A stretch of DNA of 64,000 nt from Trichopria drosophilae. Its lineage: Eukaryota; Arthropoda; Insecta; Hymenoptera; Diapriidae. Positions 33,301 through 43,957 of this stretch are shown piece after piece. The stretch is from the NCBI GenBank assembly GCA_030407085.1, contig CM059587.1:73893001-73957000 (forward strand). Direction: 5' to 3'. The notes under the pieces are model-generated. The model saw only the letters and a list, made by a program, of their open reading frames with translations. It was not told the origin of the DNA and searched no databases. The first letter of the stretch is position 1; the number at the start of each line of letters is the position of its first letter. The position numbers were made by a program, and so were the translations under genes.

Positions 33301-34456
33301 TGTTGCATCGGAAGAAATAACATCAGCGACTGATGTTATCGAGTCTAAAAATAAACTTGTCGAAGAACTCGATGCCATTACTGTCGAAAATGTTCCATCG
33401 AAAGAAATAACATCAGCGTCTGATGTTATCGAAACTAAAAATACACTTGAGGAAGAACTTGATGCTATTACTGTAGAAAATGTTGCATCGAAAGAAATAA
33501 CATCAGCGACTGATGTTATCGAAACTAAAAATAAACTTGAGGAGGAACTTGATGCCATTAGTGTCGAAAATGTTCCATCGAAAGAAATAACATCAGCGAC
33601 TGATGTTATCGAAACTAAAAATAAACTTGAGGAGGAACTTGATGCTATTACTGTAGAAAATGTTGCATCAAAAGAAATAACATCAGCGACTGATGTTATC
33701 GAATCCATAAATAAACTGGAAGAAGAACTCGATGCCATTAGTATAGAAAAAACTGTTGAAAATGTTCCATCGAAAGATATAACATCAGCGACTGATGTTA
33801 TCGAAACTAAAAATAAACTTGAAGAAGAACTCGATGCTATTACTGTCGAAAATGTCGCATCGAAAGAAATAACATCAGGGTCAGGAGTTATCGAATCAAT
33901 AAATAAACTTGTGGAAGAACTCGATGCCTTCAGCGTAAAAAATGTTCCATCGCAAGAAATTACATCAAGTTCTGAAGTTACCGAATGCAGAAATAAACTC
34001 GTAGAAGAACTCGATGCCATTAGTGTGGAAAAGGCTCTCGAGAATGTTCCGTTGCACGAAAGTAATAGCGAAGGAGAAGTAAAGTCTGTAAATAAACTCA
34101 TCGAAGAACTGGACAAAGTGAGCAACGAAGGCACCATCGAAGAAATCGATGTGGAATCTCAACATAGCGAACACACGGATACCAGCGAAGTGTCGAATCA
34201 GCACGAATTGTCGGTGGATCAGATTGTCATGAATATTAAGATTAATTCCATCGAGACTAAAGAAACAGATGAAAAATGTACGAAACAATCGGAAGAGATT
34301 CTGGACAGTCCAATGTTACAGAAAAAACTTGATAGCGTTAAGTGTGAGATTGAGAAATTGGTTTCCGACGAAGAATCAACCGAGTGTTTAGAAGTTGATG
34401 CAGTTGTAATAAAGTCGGAAGATAATTCTGTCGATCAGAAAACTAACCAAGACTGA
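30397..34456 (+). CDS. tud: Tudor-domain gene, 3' terminal exon: four Tudor cores plus an acidic repeat tail
   Basis: This exon encodes 1,353 residues and completes the split Arg codon of exon d. Four Tudor cores are clear: DDAWYRAKI...YYIDYGN (about 30641-30770), DEMWYRAQI...RFVDYGN (31198-31325), DDLWYRAVV...RYIDYGN (31773-31893) and DGAWYRAKI...LFVDYGN (32344-32470). All keep the WYRA and DYGN pocket residues, so they are good candidates to bind dimethylarginine on Piwi proteins. Each is followed by its SN-like half. From about 32740 the protein becomes acidic and low-complexity, and 33212-34030 is a tandem repeat of a 30-residue unit. Stop TGA is at 34454-34456. Maternal tudor organises germ plasm and the piRNA pathway; a Tdrd6/15-like paralogue is possible. 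Confidence 0.95.
33212..34030 (+). repeat. Coding minisatellite, 90-bp (30-residue) unit
   Basis: About nine copies of EITSATDVIETKNKLEEELD followed by AITVENVASK. Most are 30 residues; two are 34 by insertion of EKTV-type residues. Copies alternate between ending VPSK and VASK, a dimeric higher-order pattern. The DNA of adjacent units is nearly identical, so the expansion is recent. Confidence 0.92.
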
Positions 34457-34502
34457 AGAGGAAAAAAAACGTAACTGTCGATTTAAAAAATAAAAGGAAA
34501 TT

Positions 34503-34522
34503 GGGGGGTGGGGGGTAAGGGG
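34503..34522 (+). promoter_or_regulatory. G-run cluster in the tudor 3' UTR (possible G-quadruplex)
   Basis: Runs of 6, 6 and 4 guanines on the sense strand lie about 50 nt after the stop codon in otherwise AT-rich sequence. Formation is only inferred from sequence. Confidence 0.45.
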
Positions 34523-35355
34523 TAGATTGTAATTAAAATGTGATTTTATGTTATTAAAATGAGAGGTCACTGTTGCGTAACTGTTAGACGCCACAAAGTT
34601 GTTCACCAAAGACACACACGAGCGATGAATGAGCGCGAAATGAGCGCGAAATAGATAAAATAGATTTAACTCTTTATATTTAATCGGAGAATGTTCAGGT
34701 GCCATCTCGAGGTGCTAAAAAACACATGAAAAATGGCTCTCAATTATTCCGTCGAATAAAATAAGCGTCGTGCCATTCGAATTTTCCTTAAGTTAACGCT
34801 TTTCCAGATGTTTATTAGTTTGTTTTCTTTCTGTTCTTTGTAATGTACGAAATTGGGGAAAGTATGCGAAAATATAGGTTTAGGTCGACACGAAGTGAGT
34901 TAGTGCGACGGCCTAATGAAAAGGGTTCTGGAACTCGTTGGCGCACCAGGTGCGATAAATGTTATGCGAAACAAACAATTTGAATTATAAGATTTATTAG
35001 GACTTTGTATGACACGCAAATATAATTTTTCATAATAATGTTGGATGATTATTTCATTTTTTGTCAAGGTTGAAATGTTTGAGGAAGTTGTCAAGGGGTT
35101 TATTTCAGGTGCAAGATTGTCAACATTTGTAATTTGAAAAAGAAAATTTTCAGTACAAGATGGAGAATTTTATTTTGGATTATAAAGGTATGTATTTTGA
35201 GTAATTAAAACAATTTATATATTTGTTTAATTGTTACGTGTCGTATGAAAGAGTCGATAATAGTTACGATGATTAAATGTAAAATTTAGTAGAGTGTTGT
35301 TAAGTTAGTACAATTGATTTATTTGAAATTAATACATTTTCTTTCTGGTAAACAT
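34523..35355 (+). other. Probable tudor 3' UTR and flank
   Basis: AATAAA-type signals occur (for example near 34755), but the end of the transcript cannot be fixed. No other gene is seen. Confidence 0.4.
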
Positions 35356-35655
35356 TTTTTTGATGATTTTTCGGAATCTTTTTTATGAAATTGAGTTTCA
35401 AGAATTTTTGAGGTTAGGGAATTCAGATTTGTAGTCGATGAACCTTCGGAATACTTCCATGAAGTAAATTAATAGTGACTTAAATTCAATTCAATGTTTT
35501 TTTGATGAATTTTTTTTATAAAAATGAGTCGAGAGTTTTTGAGGTTAATGAGAATTCAGATTTGTAGTCGATGAACCTTCGGAATACCTCCATGAAGTGA
35601 ATTAATAGTGACTTAAATTCAATTCAATATTTTTTTGATGTATTTTTGGACGAAT
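35356..35655. repeat. Two-copy tandem duplication, 133-bp period
   Basis: ATTCAGATTTGTAGTCGATG is at 35421 and 35554, with matching sequence on both sides (ATTAATAGTGACTTAAATTC in each copy). Confidence 0.85.
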
Positions 35656-35895
35656 TTTTAGGGTGGAATATTAAAAAATGGTGGATTAGTTGTTTATAAC
35701 AATTTTTTAAAATAATTTAATAGTTTCGTTCGTTTTGCTCCAAACAATTTGTTCATAACAATAAGTTGTTAATAATGTAATTTTTCTTTCGTTAAGAAAA
35801 TTTTTAATGTATTTTGATGATTATAATCTCTGACATTCTAAGATTAAATATAAAGCGGCCGATTGTTTATAACAATTTGTTTATAACATTTGTTT

Positions 35896-36971
35896 TTAAC
35901 CCTTCAAGGCCCAACGGTTTCGATTGAAACCACTTTTGTGTTCGAACATTCATAACTTTGTCAAAAATTAATCAATTTTTCAATTCGAAACGCCAAAGAT
36001 CCACAAATTTATATTACTTTTTAAACAAAAATTATAGTGCAATAAATTTACAACAATCTTATAATTATAACTGTATTTAAAAAAAATGTTTTTGCTAAGG
36101 GTTTTTAAAAAGATTAAAAATTGTTAAACTGTAAGACTACTCGGGGGTTTTCAGAGTCGTTGATTACGAATTTGATGTTATTTTTTCAAAATTCAAGATG
36201 GCGGACGAAAATATTTGAAAATTAAGCTAGACTCAAAGAAAAGAGAAAAACTAACATCAGATTCGTGATCAGCGACCTCAAAAACCCCCGAGTAATGAAT
36301 TTCAAGTGATTCCAATGAAAATTTTAAAAAGTCCGCTATTTTGAATTTGGAAAAACTCATCAGATTCATAATCAGCGACCACATAAACCCCCGAGTAACA
36401 ACTTCCAAGCGAATTCAATGCATTTCTAAAAAATTCGTCCGCCATATTGGTTCCGCCATTTTTAATTTTTAAAAACTACCATCAGATTCGTAATCAGCGA
36501 CCCCGAAAACCCCCGAGTAACGAATTTCAAGTGAATCCAATGAAATTTAAAAAAAGTCCTACGCCATTTTGAATTTTGAAAAATTAACATCAGATTCGCA
36601 ATCAGCGACCAAATAAACCCCCCGAGCAACAAATTTCAAGTGAATTCAATGAAATTTAAAAAAGTCGTTCGCCATTTTGAATTTTGAAAAACTAACATCG
36701 GATTTGTAATCAGAGACTACGTAAACCTCCGAGTAACGAATTTCAAGTGAATCCAAAGAAATTTTAAAAAAGCCGTCCGCCATTTTGAATTTTGAAAAGC
36801 TAACATCAGATTCGTAATCCGCGACCACAAAAAACCCCGAGTATCGAATTTCAAGCGAATCCAATGAAATTTAAAAAAATTCGTCCGCCATTTTGAATTT
36901 TGAAAAACTAACATTACAGAGGATGACGATGAATCGCATCACTTAAAAAAAGTCGGGCCTTAAAGGGTTAA
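35896..36971. mobile_element. TIR-bounded element carrying a satellite array
   Basis: The ends TTAACCCTTCAAGGCCCAAC and GTCGGGCCTTAAAGGGTTAA are inverted repeats. The interior is the satellite of 36130-36920. No transposase is seen. Related starts (TTAACCCTTTAAGGACCAAA at about 51700; TTTAACCGTTTCAAGGC at about 43541) suggest a family. Confidence 0.65.
36130..36920. repeat. Tandem satellite array, six to seven units
   Basis: CAGATTCGTAATCAGCGACC or close variants recur at about 36249, 36361, 36484, 36592, 36699 and 36806 (period 107-123 bp), separated by CCGAGTAACGAATTTCAAGC and CGCCATTTTGAATTTTGAAA. It is the same family as 15340-16690. Overlapping short frames are not genes. Confidence 0.9.
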
Positions 36972-37720
36972 ATGATGCAGTAATTTTTGTATTTTTAGAA
37001 AGAAATGTTAATATTTTGTGTGATTTGAAACAAAAAGATTCTTATCAACTTTTATTTTAAATTTAAATATTTATTAAGTTGTTATTTAGTACAATTGAAT
37101 TGCAATGATTTTATAGTAAACTTTTTTTCTTAACTATTTATAAATATTTAACTTACTTTCATTATTTTTTTTTGCAATTTTTGAAATTTGCAATGTTTGC
37201 AATTTACACGGTACTAGACATGATTAAATGTAGACTATTTTTAATCCAACTATGTTTTTGTTTTCTTGTAACATAGTATATTTTGTATTAAACATTAATT
37301 TATATAATTCTTGTTGTTTAATTTAAATTTTAATCCAACGTGTTTAAAACTAATTCGAACGAAATTGCTAAGTAAAGTACAATTATGTAGATCTTGATAA
37401 TTTATTTAATAAAGAATGAGTGATTTTATAAATAGTAAATTGTGTATTATTTATTAAAAATGGAAGAAAAAGGAGAAACTTTATAGTACTTAAAGTGGTA
37501 ATGATCAAATACAAAAAGGCTGCATCTGTATGACAGGATGTTTGTTCGAATTCAATTGTATTAAATAAAAAGTTAATAAATATTTAAATTTAAAATTATA
37601 AATTTACTAATTTAGTCAAATATTTTAACTAGCCCAATTATACCAAATATCTCGAATGCGAAAGAAAAAGTAAAAGTAAAAGAATGGTTAAAAGTGAAAA
37701 ATAAGCAAGAACTAGAATAT
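36972..37720. other. AT-rich intergenic sequence
   Basis: No gene or element boundary is recognised. Confidence 0.45.
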
Positions 37721-38949
37721 CATGGTGGCCACCGTCAGGGAAAACCGGGAAATCAGGGAAATGTCAGGGAATTTCAAAATTGGTCAGGGAAAAAGTAAAT
37801 TGTAGACAAATCTTTAACAAGTGAAAAACATTATTTAACAAAAAATGGCACAATTTCATATTCAGAAAAATGCTTTATTTATCGTGTTTCGCATAAAATT
37901 CTTTGAAATGATTTTAAATGCTTTCTCACAAATTTAAACAAATATTGACGTTTTTTACCAATAACATATTTCAGTTTTGAACATTTTCGACCGATTTCAC
38001 CAAAAACCAACAATTTTGAGAAAAAAATAATCTTAAATTAAATATATTTGTGGTACTGCTCAGTTTTAAACGTTCTGGTACATTGCAACAAAAATAAACA
38101 CGTTTAACAACAAATAAACACATTTCGGTATTGAATATATTCTAACAGATTTGAATAAAATTTAATAGTTTAACAAAAATAAATGCAAACAATTTTATAT
38201 TTAAAGATATTTATCTTTCTATAAAGATACTTTACAGAATATTTCAAAAATATTTGCCATACTAATTCTCTATTTAAACAAATATTTGTATAAATAAAAC
38301 CTTTTGAAAATGATAGAAAACTTTCATACATTTTTTTAAATCTTCAAAAATCTTTGAAATTGCATAAAAAGGCTAAAAATCGTAGATGTTTAAAATGTTG
38401 AAAACAGCACAAAACTCCCAAATTTTGAGAATATTAATTTGTTTAAATGATCATTTTACCATTTCTATTTTAAGTAGTTGATATTTGTCCAATAGTATTT
38501 GATAAATATAAAATTTATGGCAATTTTTTGTTATTGTCAACATTCGTAAGAATTTTAACAATACTTTGAATATACTGTCCAAAATCGCCGAAATTCTAAA
38601 ATTTATCAACATTTATCATTATTGTCCAACATATTACCGCAGAACTTGACATTTTATAACAAATTTTGACAAAGAACCCCCAACAAATTTTCTACTATTA
38701 TTTTGAATTAAACACGAAAAAATCCGCAGGAACATGAGTTTTTTTTCTGGACTTTTATAGATAATATGTTTTAGAATATACCACTCGTCGTTGATTGAAA
38801 AAATAAAGAATTTATTGAAAATGTGTAGCTGTTTTTAAAACATTTTTATCCGTATTGTTTATTTTTAATAGATATCATTAAAATGTTGGTCAGGGAAAAA
38901 TCTGGGAAAAGTCAGGGAATTTTTTTCCGAGAAAAAAGCGGCCACCATG
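37721..38949. mobile_element. CATGGTGGCC-ended non-autonomous element, copy 2
   Basis: This is the most complete copy, 1,229 bp, from CATGGTGGCCACCGTCAGGG to GCGGCCACCATG. AATAT duplicates at 37716-37720 and 38950-38954. Both termini carry clustered CAGGGAA blocks. No ORF. The 5-bp duplication is known for Transib among others, but the termini are not Transib's CACWATG, so the superfamily is open. Confidence 0.92.
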
Positions 38950-38954
38950 AATAT

Positions 38955-39849
38955 TTACAGTAATTGAAAAGTTAGGTATTATAATTATGGAATCTTACTC
39001 TGTTTCCTTCTGTCTTTAATCTTGGTTCTTTTTGAATATACATTCATTTATTAGATTTAAGCAAACATTTATATAGTTTTAGTATTAAGTTAGTAGTAAG
39101 TTTAGTCTAGATATTCAGGGCGTGGACAAGTATCTAAATTATACTTTTGCGTTTTACTATATAAAGGGTTACTCCCTCCATGTAAAATTTAACCTGAATA
39201 ATTAATTGTAATTATAATACCAAAAAATAAAAGTTGATAAGTATCTTTTTGTTTCAAATCAAATAGCTGGAAGTTATCGCCTCAACTATGAAAACGTTTA
39301 AAAAAATGTCAAAATCGAATCTTTTACTTAAAGTATAGTAATAGAAGAAAAGTTTAAGCCTAGGTAGATTTAAAAAAAAACCATCGATATTAGTAGTGTA
39401 TCAAAAATAGCAAAGATTGACTTTTTTAAAGTTTGGACATTTTTATCTCGAAAAGTTGTCCTACGTGAAAGTTACTAAGGACCTCTTTTGATCAAAATTA
39501 CCCAACAAAATTCGAAAAATGTTTTCAGGGACAAAAAGAACAGAATTATTAAATTGTTTTGAAAAAATGTTATAAAGAATTAATCGACAACTTTTGAGCA
39601 TTTCACCAAAGAAATTGGTGTTCAGCGGCCAAAAATACAAGGAAAAAACATTGTTTTAAGTGAGGACATATAAAATAAAACTACAGCAACATGTAGTTCC
39701 TAGACTAACATGAGCGATGCATTATTTTAAAACCTCAAATCTTCAATTGAATTACGGTAGCTACTGTAGTAGGAAAGGAAAGGGTTGAAAAGAATGTTTA
39801 CGAGTTAGTAAATTGGTAAAAATTTTATTCCGTTGTAATAAATTTCAAT
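38955..39849. other. Intergenic sequence, nothing recognised
   Basis: AT-rich, no coding frame of interest. Confidence 0.4.
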
Positions 39850-39853
39850 ACTT

Positions 39854-40542
39854 GAGGCGTCTCACAACAGAAATGGCTAAGTCCATTTTTTTCGAAAATT
39901 GAGTTATTCAGATATTCATATTTTTTAGTCTATTTTTTGTTATACTTCATTATAAAATGGACAAAAAATGTGCTTTTTCGTTTGTTTCTCGCATGTTAGA
40001 AAACTGATGCAAATAAAAAAACCGCTAAGTCCATTGAACGTGTTTATTAAAAATGGCTAAGTCCAATGTTACTTTTAAGAATAAAATATACATGTACATT
40101 TATGAAAAAAAAACACACATTTCATAATTATATGCACATCCACACAATTTTGATATAAATGAAGTAGACGATACAAATGAAGATGAAAGTGAATAAACGG
40201 TTGTTTTGTTGAAATTTTATAAAATTGTTATATGTTAACCAATTATTTGATTAATTTTGTTGTGTATAGATCTGAGTTAAGTCCTTAAATTTTTTTTTCA
40301 AAAATAGCCAAGTCCAAAAGTCACACCAAAATTGGCTAAGTCCATATTAAAAAATGACTTTTCTCTATAAAAAATCGATTTTTATTTTTGGGAATGCGTT
40401 CAAAAATCTTATTTTTCGTGAGTGAATTGAACAGTTTATTGGTTAACAAGCAATTTAGATACATTAAAGACATAGAGGTTTTTGTGTTTTTTTTTCAAAA
40501 CGTATTTATTGTGACTTAGCCATTTCTGTTGTGAGACGCCTC
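39854..40542. mobile_element. TIR element with a repeated GGCTAAGTCCA motif
   Basis: Perfect inverted ends of about 30 bp start GAGGCGTCTCACAACAGAAA and continue ATGGCTAAGTC. ACTT duplicates at 39850-39853 and 40543-40546. The sub-motif G(C/T)TAAGTCCA recurs in direct orientation near 39885, 40023, 40054, 40313 (variant) and 40334. It is 689 bp and non-coding. Confidence 0.88.
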
Positions 40543-40546
40543 ACTT

Positions 40547-41893
40547 ACCTTTGTCAAAATGATAACAATAGTTTTATAACAATCTTCGTACACGTCTGAA
40601 GAATATTATAGGCAGATTTAGAAAAAATAACATCGGTTACTCCATGCAATATGTCATTTTTATACAGTTAATCACAGTTTTTTGTATTTATTCAAAAAGA
40701 ATTTTCTAATCACATATGTTTTTTCAGGCATCGATAATTTTTAATTTTGTTTAACAGAGTTCATTGTTTTATGTTCTTTAATATGAACAAAAGAAAGGTA
40801 CAATAATTTGGTAATTTTTATGTCGATAAAATCTCACGTGACAGTTATAAATATGTAGTAATATTGAAATACTAAGTAAATTTTATTATTCGTATTAATT
40901 TAAAAAATGATTGATTTCTTGTAGTTAAAAACGATTTTTATAAAAATTACATTTATAAATAATAAATATTGTTAATAATGTCTTGATTTAATTTGTAAAC
41001 GAATAACAATACAACTTTAGTCGAAATGATTGTCTTGTTTAGTGACTTTTCAAGCCTCAATTTACTTTGTATCGTACAGGAATGATTTGAAACTTATGCC
41101 TACAAATTAAAATGTTTAGTAAATACAAACAATGCAAAAAGAAAATGTGAATGTCTTTCCTAAGTATTTAACTCTTGATAGAATGTTTGAAAAGTGAATT
41201 AAATATCAACAAGACCGAATAATTACGACATTGGGTCGCTTCCTGTCTTCGTGTTTACATCTCTGATTTTCCAGTAAGTTAATTAATTTTTTTATACATA
41301 AAGCGGTGTTTTTGTATTTTTTAATTCGTGTTTGTGTAAACAATGGATAGTTAGTGACATTAAAATGTGTTTTGACGCGGTAAATTACATTTATGATGGA
41401 AAACAAATGTTGCAATATTTCCGAGTTTATGTTTAGAATTTTAGTAGAATTGTGTTATGATATAATGGAAATTAGTTAGTAAATTAGTTTCAGTGTCTAT
41501 GTTGAAGTGGATATGGTTTTGAGACATTAAAAAATAATTTTATTTTAGGTAAACAATTATTTAAAACTTGGGACTTTTGAATACATAAAAAATTGTTTAT
41601 TTATAATTGTTGACATATTTTCGTAGAAAAATTCAGTTTATGAAATTAGATTGTTTACACGTGTTTAATTATTGAGATATGTTAATAACAGGTGATTAAA
41701 AACAAATATAGCCATTTGTTAATGAAGCAACAAAATTCTTGAAATGTAAATGAAAAATACCCTAATAAAAACAAGTTATAAAAAATAGCCTGAAGTGTAC
41801 ATTTGAAGATAAAGGTGTAGAATACCTGAAAATGTAATTTTTTGATATCAAGTCATACAATGACATTCAAAACTAAATTTAAGTGCCAAAATT

Positions 41894-41895
<2 letters not shown>
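40547..41895. other. AT-rich intergenic sequence
   Basis: No gene, RNA or clear repeat boundary is seen. Confidence 0.4.
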
Positions 41896-41940
<45 letters not shown>

Positions 41941-42156
41941 AACGGGCCTACACCAAGTACAGCAGCGGTCATGAGTCGATTTCCGCCAGATAAACAATAC
42001 CTACTTTCGAAACGTAAACACAAACAACGTGGCTCGTCTAACCAACAGCGAGCTGCTGCTTGGAAACGAAATCGAAAAATTGTTCACCAGACGGGGATCG
42101 AACTCACGACCTACGACTTCGTAGTTCAGTGCGTTAACCGCCTGAGCCACGAAGCC
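41896..42156 (-). mobile_element. tRNA-derived SINE
   Basis: Reading on the minus strand from 42156, the head GGCTTCGTGGCTCAGGCGGT contains an exact RNA polymerase III box A (TGGCTCAGGCGG, 42138-42149). A box B (GTTCGATCC, 42095-42103) sits at tRNA spacing. A ~150-bp tRNA-unrelated body follows and then an uninterrupted run of 41 A (T on +, 41896-41936). The clean A-tail suggests a young insertion. The short + strand frame here is antisense to the SINE. Confidence 0.88.
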
Positions 42157-42899
42157 AAGATAGTTTGATTTTTTTATAAATTTAGAAAATTTTACTCAAC
42201 ATAAAAAATATTTTAATGACATTTTTGAACAGTTACGAAGAGAAAACAATTATTTCACTAATAACATTTGATTTTATCATTTTTAGTTCAAAAGTTTAAT
42301 GAGACAATCTTTTGTGATATTTCGTAATATATTAAAATGTTTTGTTTTTTGTCTGTTTTAACTTATTATTGTATTTGAAGAAAACATATTTTGAAACATT
42401 TAATATGATTTGTGATTCAGAATTTAAACATTAAAATTTTAAATTATGTAAATACCTAACTTAAATATAAAATTGTCTTAAGTGATTGTTAGAATCCCTG
42501 CAGTAAATATGATAATTTTAGCCAAGAAAGATATAGAATGTACAATTAAAAATAAATATTTTCACTAAAAAGTTCGTGAAAAATGTATAAAATCTGTTTT
42601 CACGGATTTTTTTTCTGATTACTCGTATTAATGGGAAATTAACAAATAAAGGTAATAGTAAACTTTAAAAATATGTATAAAAAATTTGAATATCGAATAT
42701 AAATATTAATTATAAATGGTCTTGGTTTTTTGTTTCACGTCAGGTTTCCCTTTCTAGATTATACAAAATTCTATATACCTATGAATGTAACATACAATTT
42801 ATTCATTCTTTTTTCTCTTAAAAGTTTAAAAATGTAATTCAAACAATGCATTCTGTATAATTTATTGTTTATAAAAACAGAACTACGTTTTTATATGAA
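42157..42899. other. AT-rich intergenic sequence
   Basis: Nothing recognised. Confidence 0.4.
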
Positions 42900-43150
42900 A
42901 ACGCCATTCGAATTTAAAATTTCAACTTAAGGATCGTTATCTGTGACTAAAAAATACTCCATATATCATTTTTCATGAAAATTCAATGAATTTTTTTAAA
43001 ATTAGTCCGCCATTTTTAATTGAAAAATTGAAACATTGGAATCGTTATTAGCGGCTAAAAGACCCGGATGTCAATTTTTATGAAAATTCAATGATTTTTA
43101 AAAATTAGTCCACCATATTGAATTCGTCATTTGGAATTTTGACATTTAAA
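42900..43150. repeat. Diverged satellite units
   Basis: Two degenerate units contain ATTAGTCCGCCATTTTTAAT and ATTCAATGATTTTTAAAAAT, the same family as the arrays at 15 and 36 kb. Confidence 0.6.
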
Positions 43151-43780
43151 CATCAGTTTTATGATTTTCAATAAAATGGCATTGGAAGTTAGCCTTTGAA
43201 GCGGATAAATTGATGAGCTTTTTTATATTTTTTAATTATTTATAAAAATTAATAAATATTAAAAATGGACCAACATATACGACAAACTCTAAACCTTAAA
43301 ATATCATTTAAAAATGAAAGTCTAAAGTTAATTTGGTGAAATGCTAGAGTGAAAAGTGGCGCATAATCACTTTAGTTTGGACGAATATATTCGGGCCTGC
43401 GGATAGGAAGGTTAACTAATTATTATTTTGCATTGTTTCGTCGTGTTAGATTTTCAGATAGAAATTTATTGATCAGTGTTAGAAAATATGTTCAAATTAT
43501 ATTCATGAAATTCGAATCAAACGTTTTTTAAATGTATTATTTAACCGTTTCAAGGCTTCCAGGAAGACACTTTTTTGCAATTTATTTTTTACATTTATCA
43601 TTAAAATTAAAAATTAATTTTAGGACAAATTTTTACTTTGGTAATATAGTTAGGAATCTAAATAAATTAAAATTTTTCAGCAATTATTGCGTTTATTTGT
43701 CAATAATAATCAGACAAGTGTAAAAATGTTGAGGTTTTTAAAAAAAATGTATGGAGAATAGAAAATGTCACATAAAAAAG

Positions 43781-43957
43781 GGTCTACCTCAAAAACCCGA
43801 CAAATCACAAAGCAGACACTTCAAAAACCCGACATTCAAAAACCAGATATTTAAAAATGCAGAATTTAAAAAACTGACTTTCAAAATATGGGTGCATTTT
43901 GAAATGTCTGGTTTTTGAATGTCTGTTTTGTAATTTGTTGGGTTTTTGAGGTACACC
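43781..43957. mobile_element. Small MITE with 8-bp flanking repeat
   Basis: The ends GGTCTACCTCAAAAACCCGA and GGGTTTTTGAGGTACACC are inverted repeats. ATAAAAAA lies next to both ends, consistent with an hAT-like 8-bp duplication. The arms also contain repeated AAAAACC.GACA blocks. Confidence 0.75.

Noticed and set aside
32935..34137. 400-residue minus-strand open frame rich in Ser, Thr and Asp
   Set aside because: It is the antisense of the Tudor C-terminal minisatellite; the repeat unit happens to lack stops in that frame and the composition is not that of a gene.
36193..36914. Several short minus-strand frames with repeated FSKFKMAD-like peptides
   Set aside because: They are translations of the tandem satellite, and similar peptides appear at 15315-16408.
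41971..42168. 65-residue + strand frame
   Set aside because: It is antisense to the tRNA-derived SINE.
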